Source: Bryobacteraceae bacterium (GTDB lineage Bacteria; Acidobacteriota; Terriglobia; Bryobacterales; Bryobacteraceae). From it: DNA of 64,000 nucleotides. Below, piece by piece: positions 1 to 8,984 of this stretch; positions within the stretch are counted from its first letter, which is position 1, and each line of letters starts with the position of its first letter. Position numbers and translations under genes: made by a program. The notes below the pieces were generated by a model. The model saw only the letters and a program-made list of their open reading frames with translations. It was not told the origin of the DNA and did not search any database. The stretch spans positions 1-64,000 of the forward strand of contig JAICJH010000008.1 of NCBI GenBank assembly GCA_025928545.1, in the 5' to 3' direction.

Positions 1-588
1 AACACTTCCCGCGACATACTGCTTGGGAATATACACGTACACGCGGCGGCTGTAAGGCGCGGGCATAACGGGGATCATGCGCGAATTCGGCGGTTGCGGA
101 GGAGCGTTAGGATCGCGCGGCGCACGCGTGATTCCGGGATACATCTTGCTGTCCCCGGACTCCATCGCGAAGATGCAGACTACGCCCTTCGGCACGCTTG
201 CGTTCTCCACCGTTTCGGCAGCGGCGGGATGTGTCGGCCCCAGCACGAAGTTTCCGTCAACATTGTTCGGAGCATTCTCACCATCCGGAAGATCCTTCGC
301 GTCAACGTTGCCCGCGGCATGCGGATCGCGAACGGCAGCACCGCCACGGCCCCCGCCCGAACCTCCGAAGGCACCGCGGCCGCCGCCGGAAAATCCGAGC
401 CCACCACCACGGGGAGCGCCACCCGTCGGTGCGGGTGCGGCAAGAGCGGCCCCGGGACCGGTGGTGTAAGCAGGCGCGGCATTAGCCTGCGGCAAACTCC
501 CGCAGCCAACCGACTGAGCCAGAGCGGTCTGCGAACCGACCATGAATCCGGCGGTCGCCAGCGCGGCAAAAACATGCGATCTCTTCAT
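1..588 (-). CDS. Exported esterase-like protein, 3' end cut by window edge
   Basis: This is the first 196 codons of a gene that runs off the left edge. The ATG (586-588) has an AGGAG ribosome site at 599-604. The protein starts with a signal peptide (MKRSHVFAALATAGFMVGSQ, cleavage probably after LAQ), then a Gly/Arg-rich stretch at about residues 57-87. The remainder (VPKGVVCIFAMESGDSKMYP, then RRVYVYIPKQYVAGS) matches the region before the hydrolase core of the esterase at 59829-60935 (VPQGKVIEFVMDSTGSKFYP, HVCVYVPAGYVAG). It is therefore probably a paralogous secreted alpha/beta-hydrolase esterase. The catalytic serine lies outside the window, so activity cannot be judged here. Confidence 0.75.
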   Translation of the reverse strand, partial: MKRSHVFAALATAGFMVGSQTALAQSVGCGSLPQANAAPAYTTGPGAALAAPAPTGGAPRGGGLGFSGGGRGAFGGSGGGRGGAAVRDPHAAGNVDAKDLPDGENAPNNVDGNFVLGPTHPAAAETVENASVPKGVVCIFAMESGDSKMYPGITRAPRDPNAPPQPPNSRMIPVMPAPYSRRVYVYIPKQYVAGSV

Positions 589-916
589 TTCTTTCGTTCT
601 CCTGATTTCCAATTGGATAACTTTGCCACAAATACTCGAGCGCTTCAGCCAGCGTCTGCTGCTTCACCGGGCTGTTGGGAATGATCGTCTCGTGACGGCG
701 TCGAGGGATTCCAGAGCCCCTGCTTTAGCGCAGCCCACTCACCCGAACTGCAGCAGGCGCAGCGCAGCGGAAGTGTTGACTTTCATAACGCGATAAGGAC
801 CCTACGAGCCGCCATCTTATCACGCGGAAACGAACAGTACGTTTGTCATTTGCCCTCGCGTCTTGCTGAGTGGTCTTATCGGCGTGAATCGGCGTGCATC
901 GGCGGCCGTTTATTTC
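589..916. other. Intergenic stretch, no gene seen
   Basis: The 328 bases between the exported esterase-like gene and the VOC gene hold no convincing reading frame. They contain the ribosome site of the leftward gene and a short tandem repeat at 878-907. No terminator hairpin was recognised. Confidence 0.5.
878..907. repeat. Three 10-bp tandem units (ATCGGCGTG-type)
   Basis: Three consecutive decamers read atcggcgtga, atcggcgtgc and atcggcggcc, directly after the VOC gene's stop side. Such short ATCGGCG-type iterations are typical of dispersed intergenic repeats. No function is visible. Confidence 0.5.
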
Positions 917-1300
917 TTATTTCTCGTTCGGATAGTTGAAGAAAAGCTGATTGCCATCGGGATCATTGACTACCAGAAGCCGGTAGCCCCACGAACCTTC
1001 CTGAACCGAAACGTCTCGCGTCTCAAGTTCCGCGCGCAGGGCGTCCAAAGCGGCGACCGCAGCCTCGCGGGTCGCCGGCTCGACATTCAGGGAAATAAAA
1101 ATCACTCCCTTCCCAATCTTCTCCGGCCACGAGTCGGCGAGGATAAGCGCACAACCTTGCCGGTCGACCTCGGCGACATGCACTCTGCCGTCGGCTTCAT
1201 AGCGCCACGGATTAGAGAAGCCGAGTTGGTCAACGTAAAAGCGAAGCGACGCCTCCACATCTCTCACGTGAAGGATCGGGCGTGCGAACCAGTTTGTCAT
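917..1300 (-). CDS. VOC (glyoxalase/bleomycin-resistance fold) protein
   Basis: The 127-residue product is the length of a single VOC-superfamily subunit. It begins with the usual betaalphabeta pattern (FARPILHVRDVEASLRFYVD, QLGFSNPW) and ends with the motif LLVVNDPDGNQLFFNYP, where the DPDGN turn and the final aromatic strand are characteristic. The family includes metal-dependent glyoxalases, dioxygenases and drug-binding proteins; the second module lacks an obvious set of four metal ligands, so the substrate cannot be assigned. It has no signal peptide and is probably cytoplasmic. It stands alone and is divergent from the kinase gene at 1539. Confidence 0.85.
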   Translation of the reverse strand: MTNWFARPILHVRDVEASLRFYVDQLGFSNPWRYEADGRVHVAEVDRQGCALILADSWPEKIGKGVIFISLNVEPATREAAVAALDALRAELETRDVSVQEGSWGYRLLVVNDPDGNQLFFNYPNEK

Positions 1301-1538
1301 CGTATATCCATCGCCTCGAATTGATATTCGAGGTCTTCCGTTGTTTGAACGTTCATCTGTTGGTAAGCTCCGCGCTTCACAATCATTTTGATTGCTGGTC
1401 CGGTAGTTAGCTCCACTATAGACGCGGTATCACAACCCGTTTAAATTCCGAACGCGGGGTATCATTTATTACACTGCTCGGCGTTGTCTGAATGTCTAAG
1501 TCAGCGGCTCCGCATCGCCGGCTCAGTTCAACCAAAAC

Positions 1539-4178
1539 ATGACCCTTTCTCCCGGAACCCGCCTGGGGCACTACGAAATCATCGCGCCGCTCGGAGCGGG
1601 CGGCATGGGAGAGGTGTTCCGCGCACGCGACACCAAACTCGAGCGCCACGTGGCAATCAAAGTTCTGCCCCCTGCAATGGCGAAGGATCCGGATCGGCTC
1701 GCGCGGTTCGAGCGCGAAGCCAAGGTGCTGGCCTCGCTGAATCATCCGAACATCGCCCAGATCTACGGCCTCGAAGGCAATGCGCTCGTCATGGAACTGA
1801 TCGAGGGTTCTACGCTGGCCTGTCCGCAGCCTTTGGAGACGGCGCTTGGTTACGCGCGGCAGATCGCTGAAGCTTTGGAAGCGGCGCACGAGAAGGGAAT
1901 CACGCACCGGGATCTGAAACCGGCGAACGTGATGATTACCCCCGCTGGTGTAGTCAAGGTGTTGGATTTCGGCCTCGCCGCGGTTCCGGTGGGCGACGAC
2001 TACGATCCGCATAATTCCCCCACCATGATCGCGGCCACGCAGGCGGGCGTGATCATGGGGACCGCAGCTTATATGAGTCCGGAGCAGGCGGCCGGGAAGC
2101 CGGTAGATCGCCGCAGCGACATCTGGAGTTTCGGGGTCGTGCTGTGGGAGGTGCTGACCGGGAAGAAGCTGTTCAGCGGTGAGACAATTTCGCACACGAT
2201 GGCCCATGTCCTGACCGCGCCGATCGACATTTCGACTCTGCCGCCATCCGTCCCCACCCCCATCGCTGAACTGCTGAAACGTTGTCTCGACAGGAATCTG
2301 AAAACGCGCCTCCAGGTGATCGGCGAAGCCCGCATCGCGATTGATCGCTATCTGGCCAACCCGGAACAGGCGGTCATTTCAGCCACGCCGCCCACAGTGT
2401 CGCGGGCCGGCTGGACCTGGAAGGCCGCGCTCGGAGTGGCGGTGGCGGCGGCCGTCTCCCTGGCCGCAATTCACTTCCGGGAAGCGCCGCCCGAACCTCC
2501 CCAAATAACGAAGGTTTCGCTGCTGGTGCCGGAGAGAGCGACGCTCGTCAATGCGCCGGTCATCTCCCCCGATGGACGGAGGGTGGTGTTCAAGGCCAGC
2601 CTCGACGGGCAGGTGAATTACTGGCTCCGGGACCTCGATGGTCTGAACGCCCGCATCTTGTCCCGCAGCAATGACAACGCAAGCGCGTACTGGTCCCCGG
2701 ACAGCCGCTGGATTGCTTTTGCCGAGGCAGGCAAGCTGAAGAAGATGGATGTGAACGGGGGGCCCGCGATCACCATTTGCGATATGGGGGCCTCACTCAC
2801 CGGAGCCTGGAGTTCCTCCGGCACGATCGTTTTCTCCCAGGGCGGGCAGGGTTTGTTCCGCGTCTCCTCCGCCGGCGGAACGCCCGTACTGTTGAGTTTG
2901 CCTGATAGCAAAGCGGGGGAGACTGTATTCAGTGCACCCTTGTTTCTGCCGGACGGGCAGCATTTTGTGTATCTGAGCCGTAACGTCGATGAGACAAAGA
3001 GCCGCATCTATGTGGACAGTGTGGATGCCCGGCCAGGCGTAAGCACGCGGCGGGAAGTTCTGGCCACCGACTCCAACGCGGTCTATGCGCCGCCTCCGGC
3101 CCGAGCTTCCGGGGATGCAGGCTATCTGCTGTTTGTCCGGGACCATACCCTGATGGCGCAGCGTTTCGATGCGGAGAAGGCAACTACGGCGGGCGATGCG
3201 ATGACGGTGGCCGAGGACGTGGATGTGAGCCTGTCGACCGGAAAGGGCTTTTTCTCGGTATCGCGGAATGGCTCTCTCGTCTATGCTTCCGGGGCGCTGG
3301 CCGGGAACGACCGGCAACTGACCTGGTTCGACCGCGCAGGAAAAGCAACGGGCGTCGTAGGACCGCCGGCCGACATCAATTGGGCGCGGCTTTCGCCGGA
3401 TGGCTCCATGGTGGCCTCAGATCCGCTGAACGGCAACCGTGATATCTGGCTGCGGGACTTGGCCCGTGGCTCTGCCACCCGTCTCACATTTGCGAAATCG
3501 GGGGCGTCAAAAAGGTACCCGGTTTGGTCGCCGGACGGCCGTCGCATCGTGTACTATTCAATTCCGGAACGCAATCCGATGGCCAGGGCCTCCGACGGAA
3601 GTAGCGCGGAAGAACAACTCGTTCAGGGTTCCCGCGAGCAGACCGTCGACGATTGGTCGCCCGATGGCCGCTGGCTCGTTACGGAAGCATCGGATGAGAA
3701 GGCCGGCAGCGACCTCTGGCTCTTTCCTGCGGAACCCGACGCTTCAGGCAGCCGAAAGGGCGTTCCCTATGTGAACAGTGAGTTCCTGGAGACCAGCGCC
3801 CGCGTGTCCCGCAATAGCCAGTGGCTGGCCTATACGTCTGACGAATCGAAACGCAATGAGGTCTACGTGCAGACGTTCCCGGAGCACGGCGGCAAGTGGC
3901 AGATCTCGACCAGCGGCGGAGACTACGCGCAGTGGAGTCGCGACGGGCGCGAGTTGTATTTCATTGGGGCAGACCGCAAGCTGATGGCGGTGGAGATTAC
4001 AGGCGCCGGGACAGGGTTCAAAGCCGGAGTGCCGAAGCCCCTGTTTGAAGTCGCGGCGCAGCGGGATTTCGACGTGAGCAAAGAGGGGCGGTTTCTGATT
4101 CAGGTACCAGTGGACCAGACGAAGAAGAGTGTTGCGCTGACGCTGGTGACGAACTGGCAGGCGGGTCTGAAGAAGTAA
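1539..4178 (+). CDS. Receptor-like Ser/Thr protein kinase with TolB-like propeller
   Basis: The 879-residue protein has an N-terminal Hanks kinase domain: glycine loop GAGGMGEVF at 20-27, ATP lysine K41, catalytic HRDLKPAN at 123-130, DFG at 143-145, and the APE-region equivalent YMSPEQ. A single membrane helix follows at about 295-312. The remaining 560 residues form repeated WD40-like/PD40 blades (VISPDGRRVVF, YWSPDSRWIAF, RLSPDGSMVAS, VWSPDGRRIVY, DWSPDGRWLV). The kinase is expected inside and the propeller outside the membrane. This architecture is greatly expanded in Acidobacteria; ligand and target are unknown. All key kinase residues are present, so it should be active. It has its own divergent promoter region (1301-1538). 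Confidence 0.93.
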   Translation: MTLSPGTRLGHYEIIAPLGAGGMGEVFRARDTKLERHVAIKVLPPAMAKDPDRLARFEREAKVLASLNHPNIAQIYGLEGNALVMELIEGSTLACPQPLETALGYARQIAEALEAAHEKGITHRDLKPANVMITPAGVVKVLDFGLAAVPVGDDYDPHNSPTMIAATQAGVIMGTAAYMSPEQAAGKPVDRRSDIWSFGVVLWEVLTGKKLFSGETISHTMAHVLTAPIDISTLPPSVPTPIAELLKRCLDRNLKTRLQVIGEARIAIDRYLANPEQAVISATPPTVSRAGWTWKAALGVAVAAAVSLAAIHFREAPPEPPQITKVSLLVPERATLVNAPVISPDGRRVVFKASLDGQVNYWLRDLDGLNARILSRSNDNASAYWSPDSRWIAFAEAGKLKKMDVNGGPAITICDMGASLTGAWSSSGTIVFSQGGQGLFRVSSAGGTPVLLSLPDSKAGETVFSAPLFLPDGQHFVYLSRNVDETKSRIYVDSVDARPGVSTRREVLATDSNAVYAPPPARASGDAGYLLFVRDHTLMAQRFDAEKATTAGDAMTVAEDVDVSLSTGKGFFSVSRNGSLVYASGALAGNDRQLTWFDRAGKATGVVGPPADINWARLSPDGSMVASDPLNGNRDIWLRDLARGSATRLTFAKSGASKRYPVWSPDGRRIVYYSIPERNPMARASDGSSAEEQLVQGSREQTVDDWSPDGRWLVTEASDEKAGSDLWLFPAEPDASGSRKGVPYVNSEFLETSARVSRNSQWLAYTSDESKRNEVYVQTFPEHGGKWQISTSGGDYAQWSRDGRELYFIGADRKLMAVEITGAGTGFKAGVPKPLFEVAAQRDFDVSKEGRFLIQVPVDQTKKSVALTLVTNWQAGLKK

Positions 4179-4236
4179 TCACGATTTTTTTGCCTGGAAG
4201 TCTGGCGACACGAATCCCGATCGGCGTCCGACCGGT

Positions 4237-4458
4237 GTGGCCAGGGTTCTTGATGAAGCGCTCAAACGGGTTGAGTCATTGCCCCAGGCTGACCAGGACT
4301 TCATCGCGTCCAGAATCCTGGAAACACTGGACGACGATGGAGCGTGGTCGCGCAGTTTTCGCGACAAACCACTTGTGCTTGAAGCACTAGGCCGCGGATG
4401 CGCTCGCCGGATGCTCGCGAGGATTCCGCTGGAGGCGAAACGGATCATAAACTGCTAG
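4237..4458 (+). pseudogene. Antitoxin-like small protein, probably frameshifted
   Basis: From a GTG at 4237 the frame reads MARVLDEALKRVESLPQADQ, then DFIASRILETLDDDGAWSRS. This resembles small antitoxin-like proteins of the form 'ALxKVxxLPexxQdxIAxxILExLdDExaW'. After EALG the expected acidic tail is lost in this frame (RGCARRMLARI) but a similar sequence appears in another frame (AREDSAGGETDHKLLG, from about 4410). I infer a frameshift near 4390-4410. No toxin gene lies beside it. The resemblance is from memory of the family pattern, so the assignment is tentative. Confidence 0.4.
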
Positions 4459-4461
4459 GAT

Positions 4462-4860
4462 TTGGGCGTGCTACAGGTGAGATATTTTTGGAGTGTTTAC
4501 GCGACAGCAGTCGCGGTGCTGCCCCTGGTTGGCTGCATCGACCCGTGTGGGAACAGAACCCTGAGCGAGACGCAGGCGCCAGGAAGCAGTAAGCGTGCTG
4601 TCGTGTTCGAACGCGATTGTGGCGCAACGACTGATTTCAGTACACAGGTGTCCATCTTAGACGTTAGCGAAACTGGCCCCCGCGACGGCGGAAACGTATT
4701 TGTTGCTGATAGCGACCACGGTGCAGTGGACAATATGACGGTCAGTGTTCGTTGGGACTCACCAGGACACCTTGTTGTAAAGTTTCCAGTTCGAGCACGC
4801 GTCTTTCGCCAGCAAGCCCAAGTCAGAGGCGTCAATATTTCATACGAAAAGATCCCCTGA
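4462..4860 (+). CDS. Small lipoprotein of unknown function
   Basis: The 132-residue product has a hydrophobic N-terminus followed by a lipobox (VAVLPLVGC, cysteine about residue 25), so it should be lipid-anchored after export. The mature part contains SSKRAVVFERDCGATTDFST, a pattern I have seen in small uncharacterised exported proteins, and ends in beta-rich sequence. The start is TTG at 4462 or an in-frame GTG at 4468 or 4477; none has a strong ribosome site. No function can be given. It is not clearly co-transcribed with any neighbour. Confidence 0.6.
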   Translation: MGVLQVRYFWSVYATAVAVLPLVGCIDPCGNRTLSETQAPGSSKRAVVFERDCGATTDFSTQVSILDVSETGPRDGGNVFVADSDHGAVDNMTVSVRWDSPGHLVVKFPVRARVFRQQAQVRGVNISYEKIP

Positions 4861-5549
4861 CCATTCCCGGAGCGACCTCGCGGTTTATCACTGAACTGTA
4901 TCGAAACGCGATCCTAAAGTGGGAAGGACCGCTGAACATTTCGCCCCGACCCGGAAAGTGAGTCACAGCGAAATAAAATTATTTTCAAATCTCTGCATCT
5001 ATCTGAACACGCCGAACTTGCCGATTTCACCCGCCCGGAAAACCCCATCCAGTCAACCCGAATTTCTTGACACCCTGTGCTACTTTCCAGACAGGGAGTG
5101 GTTCTTCGCCGGCCGCTCCTGACAATTTTTCCTGCGCAGGAAACGTCGACTGAGGTGAAACTGGACTCTCGGGTGCCCGTTAAAGGCTCACGGCAGCGGC
5201 CCTTGGGACCGTGTCGACGAGAGGACTTTCCAGACTAGTTTGGAATAAACGAACTGTTTCGCTCGTGTCGCCCGGAAGGCGGCGCGGGCGGCCAGTATCG
5301 TCCGCCAGCCACAGCGAAAAAAAGTGAAGCTGGTTTGCCAGAGGGCGGAAGATCGAAATTGGCGCTATGCACGCGGGCATATGTACTTACTAACCGCGGG
5401 CCGACAGCCCGATAGATCCCGCTCGATTCATGGGCGGCAGGATACGGCCCTATAACAAGGCGCCCCCTGCCGTCACGACGTTTAACCCTTGACCTCATGG
5501 CCGTGGGAAAGGTACGACCAAAATAATTCAGCGTGCCGCCAACACGCGT
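4861..5549. other. Gene-free region, nothing recognised
   Basis: About 690 bases between the lipoprotein and pyruvate carboxylase. Short frames on both strands have no recognisable domain, no ribosome site and skewed composition. I see no tRNA, hairpin terminator or mobile-element end. The right end presumably holds the pyc promoter. Confidence 0.4.
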
Positions 5550-5567
5550 ATGGAATTCTGGAAAGAG

Positions 5568-8500
5568 ATGAAGAAACTTCTTGCCCTCAATCGCGGCGAA
5601 ATCGCAATCCGCATCATGCGCGCCGCTACCGAGCTAGGGCTGCGCACCGTTGCTGTTTATTCGAAGGAAGACCGCCTCGGCCTTCACCGCTTCAAAGCCG
5701 ATGAAGCCTACCTGATCGGCGAAGGACTCGGCCCCGTCCAGGCTTATCTCGATGTCGAAGGCATCGTCGCCCTCGCCAAAGAAAAAGGCGTCGATCTCAT
5801 TCACCCCGGCTACGGTTTCCTCTCCGAAAACCCGGCCCTGCCTCGCGCCTGCGAGCGCGCCGGCATCACGTTTGTCGGCCCCGGCGCCGACCTTCTCGAA
5901 CTCCTCGGCGACAAAACCGAAGCCCGTAAACTCGCCGAACGCGCCGGTGTCCCCGTCGTTCCCGGCACCGACAATCCCGCCGACGTCGCGAAGATCGGTT
6001 TCCCACTCATCATCAAGGCCTCATTCGGCGGCGGCGGACGCGGCATGCGCGTCGTCGAATCCGAATCTCAGTTCGCAGGCAAGCTCGAAGAGGCCACCCG
6101 CGAAGCGGCCGCCGCGTTCGGCAACGGCGCGGTTTTTCTCGAGCGCTACATTCGCCGCGCCAAACACATTGAAGTGCAGATTATGGGCGATCGGCACGGC
6201 AACATCGTTCATCTGCACGAACGCGATTGCTCCGTGCAGCGCCGCCATCAGAAGGTCGTGGAAGTCGCACCTGCCGTCAACTTGCCGAAGCGCGTCCGCG
6301 AAGCTCTCGCCGAAGCCGCAATCAAGCTCGCGCGCGAAGCCGGTTATTACAACGCGGGGACGGTCGAATTCCTCGTCGATGCGGAATCCGGCGAATTCTA
6401 TTTCATCGAAGTCAACCCGCGCATCCAGGTCGAGCACACAGTCACGGAAATGGTGACTGGCATCGATCTCGTCCGCTGCCAGATCCTCGCCGCTCAGGGC
6501 CACAACCTGCATGAAAAACCGATCGGCATGCCCCGCCAGAAGGACATTCCGCTTTACGGCTTCGCCCTCCAGTGCCGCGTCACAACCGAAGACCCCACCA
6601 ACAACTTCACGCCGGATTACGGCCGTCTGCAAACCTACCGCTCCCCCGCGGGCTTCGGTGTTCGCCTCGATGGCGGCTCGGCCTACAGCGGCGCCACCAT
6701 TACCCCTTACTACGATTCGTTGTTGGTGAAAATCAGCGCGTGGGCCAGCGAGTTCGAACAGACCTGTAATCGTGCAGATCGCGCTCTTCGCGAATTCCGC
6801 GTACGCGGCGTCAAAACCAACATCCCGTTTCTTGAAAACGTCGTGAACCATCCGGATTTCCGCGCCGGCAACGTCACCACGTCGTTCATCGATCAGACCC
6901 CCGCGCTCTTCACCTTCTCGCCGCGCAAAGATCGCGCAACCCGCATCCTCACCTATCTCGGTGAAACCATCGTGAACGGGAATCCGGAAGTCGCCGGCAA
7001 AATCAGGCCGAAGGAATTCCGCCCCGCGCCTGTGCCCCCGCACATCGCCGCACCGGCCCCCCGCGGCACCAGACAACTCCTCGATGAATTGGGGCCGAAG
7101 AAGTTCGCCCAGTGGATGACTGCGCAGTCCGGTCTCCTCATCACCGACACTACGTTTCGCGACGCCCACCAATCCCTGATGGCCACCCGCATGCGCGGTG
7201 CCGACATGCTGACGATCGCCAACTTCGTCTCGCATCGCCTTCCCAATCTCTTTAGTCTCGAAATGTGGGGCGGCGCAACGTTTGATGTCGCCATGCGTTT
7301 CCTCCTCGAAGACCCGTGGCTGCGTCTACGCAAGCTCCGTGCGGCAGTTCCGAACATCTGCTTCCAGATGCTGTTCCGCGCTTCCAATGCCGTCGGTTAC
7401 ACTGCTTATCCCGATAACGTCGTCCGCGAATTCGTGCTCGAATCCGCCCGTCAGGGCATGGATATCTTCCGCATCTTCGACTCGCTCAACTGGCTCCCGA
7501 ACATGCGAGTTGCCATGGAAGCCGTCCAGGAAACCGATCGCCTCTGCGAAGCCGCCATCTGCTACACGGGCGACATCCTCGATCCTTCCCGCCAGAAGTA
7601 CTCGCTTAAATATTACGTGCGCATGGCGAAGGAACTCGAAAAAATGGGCGCGCACATCCTGGCCATCAAAGACATGGCCGGCCTGCTCCGTCCCTACGCC
7701 GCCGAAGTTCTGGTCGGCGCGCTGCGCGACGAAATCGGCATTCCGATTCACTTCCACACACACGACACCAGCGGGGTCCAGTCCGCCTCCATCCTGAAGG
7801 CCGCCGATGCCGGCGTTCACGTAGCCGATGCGGCAATCTCGTCCATGAGCGGTCAGACCAGCCAGCCGAACCTGAATTCGATAGTCGCCGCGCTGAAGAA
7901 TACCCCTCGGGATACCGGCCTCGATCTCGATGCGCTCAACCAGTGTGCCGATTACTGGGAAACCGTGCGCGCCTGGTATGAGCCGTTCGATAGCGGCCCG
8001 AAGAGCGGCACCGCCGAAGTCTATCTGCACGAGATGCCGGGCGGCCAGTTTACCAACCTCAGGGAACAGGCGGAATCGCTTGGTTTGGGCCCGAAATGGC
8101 CTGAAATCGCCCGTATGTACCGCGATGTGAACCTCGCGTTCGGCGATATCGTGAAGGTCACGCCATCCAGCAAAGTGGTCGGCGACCTGGCGTTATTCCT
8201 CATCAGTCACGACATGTCGATCGAACAATTTCTGAGCCTCGAACCTGGCCACAACGTCTCGATCCCGCACTCGGTCGTCGATATGTTCGAAGGCTCGCTC
8301 GGCGAACCCGAAGGCGGCTGGCCGGAGCACGTCAAAGCGATTGTCCTGAATGGCAGACAGCCGCGTGAGGGTCGCCCCGGCGAACATTTGGCGCCGGCCG
8401 ATTTCGAAGCGGTTCGCGAAAAAGTAGCCGCGGCCATCGATCGCAAACCCGGCAACGATGAAGTCCTCAGCTACCTCATGTACCCCGAGGTGTTCCTGAA

Positions 8501-8981
8501 ATTCGCGAAAGCCCGCGCTGCCTACAGCGATGTCGACGTTCTGCCGACTCCGCAGTTTTTCTTCGGCATGCAGAAGGGCGACGAAATCGCCATCGACATT
8601 GAACCCGGCAAAACCCTCGTCGTGAAATTCCTAGCCGTCAGCGAACCACACCCCGATGGCACCCGGACGGTATTCTTCGAAATCAACGGACAACCGCGCG
8701 AAGTCGACGTCCGTGACAAGAGCCTGCAATCCACTGTTGCCGCACGGATCAAAGCCAATGGATCGAACCCAGGCGAAGTGGGCGCGCCGCTCCCAGGCCT
8801 GGTAACGGCCGTTGCAGTGAACCCCGGTGCGACGGTGAAAAAAGGAGACAAGCTGCTGGTGATCGAAGCCATGAAAATGCAGAGCACGGTCTACGTACCG
8901 CTGGATGGCAAAGTGTCACAGCTCGTAGCTCATATCGGTATGCAGGTGGAGGCCAAAGACCTGTTGGCCAGAATCGAATAA
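5568..8981 (+). CDS. pyc: Pyruvate carboxylase, single-chain
   Basis: The enzyme carboxylates pyruvate to oxaloacetate with ATP, bicarbonate and biotin, replenishing the citric acid cycle in the cytoplasm. The order is complete: biotin carboxylase (LALNRGEIAIR start, HPGYGFLSEN, FGGGGRGMR, EVNPRIQVEH), carboxyltransferase (DTTFRDAHQSLMATRMR, HFHTHDTSG), conserved C-terminal linker and biotinyl domain with EAMKMQS. The biotin lysine is residue 1109 counted from an ATG at 5550. I prefer the second in-frame ATG (5568; MKKLLALNRGEIAIR), which matches the family N-terminus; that gives about 1137 residues, a normal length. It is monocistronic and convergent with the VWA gene, only three bases away. 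Confidence 0.97.
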   Translation: MKKLLALNRGEIAIRIMRAATELGLRTVAVYSKEDRLGLHRFKADEAYLIGEGLGPVQAYLDVEGIVALAKEKGVDLIHPGYGFLSENPALPRACERAGITFVGPGADLLELLGDKTEARKLAERAGVPVVPGTDNPADVAKIGFPLIIKASFGGGGRGMRVVESESQFAGKLEEATREAAAAFGNGAVFLERYIRRAKHIEVQIMGDRHGNIVHLHERDCSVQRRHQKVVEVAPAVNLPKRVREALAEAAIKLAREAGYYNAGTVEFLVDAESGEFYFIEVNPRIQVEHTVTEMVTGIDLVRCQILAAQGHNLHEKPIGMPRQKDIPLYGFALQCRVTTEDPTNNFTPDYGRLQTYRSPAGFGVRLDGGSAYSGATITPYYDSLLVKISAWASEFEQTCNRADRALREFRVRGVKTNIPFLENVVNHPDFRAGNVTTSFIDQTPALFTFSPRKDRATRILTYLGETIVNGNPEVAGKIRPKEFRPAPVPPHIAAPAPRGTRQLLDELGPKKFAQWMTAQSGLLITDTTFRDAHQSLMATRMRGADMLTIANFVSHRLPNLFSLEMWGGATFDVAMRFLLEDPWLRLRKLRAAVPNICFQMLFRASNAVGYTAYPDNVVREFVLESARQGMDIFRIFDSLNWLPNMRVAMEAVQETDRLCEAAICYTGDILDPSRQKYSLKYYVRMAKELEKMGAHILAIKDMAGLLRPYAAEVLVGALRDEIGIPIHFHTHDTSGVQSASILKAADAGVHVADAAISSMSGQTSQPNLNSIVAALKNTPRDTGLDLDALNQCADYWETVRAWYEPFDSGPKSGTAEVYLHEMPGGQFTNLREQAESLGLGPKWPEIARMYRDVNLAFGDIVKVTPSSKVVGDLALFLISHDMSIEQFLSLEPGHNVSIPHSVVDMFEGSLGEPEGGWPEHVKAIVLNGRQPREGRPGEHLAPADFEAVREKVAAAIDRKPGNDEVLSYLMYPEVFLKFAKARAAYSDVDVLPTPQFFFGMQKGDEIAIDIEPGKTLVVKFLAVSEPHPDGTRTVFFEINGQPREVDVRDKSLQSTVAARIKANGSNPGEVGAPLPGLVTAVAVNPGATVKKGDKLLVIEAMKMQSTVYVPLDGKVSQLVAHIGMQVEAKDLLARIE

Positions 8982-8984
8982 TCG

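Noticed and set aside
6021..7235. A 404-codon minus-strand frame inside pyc
   Set aside because: It is antisense to the biotin carboxylase and carboxyltransferase domains, and has no recognisable family.
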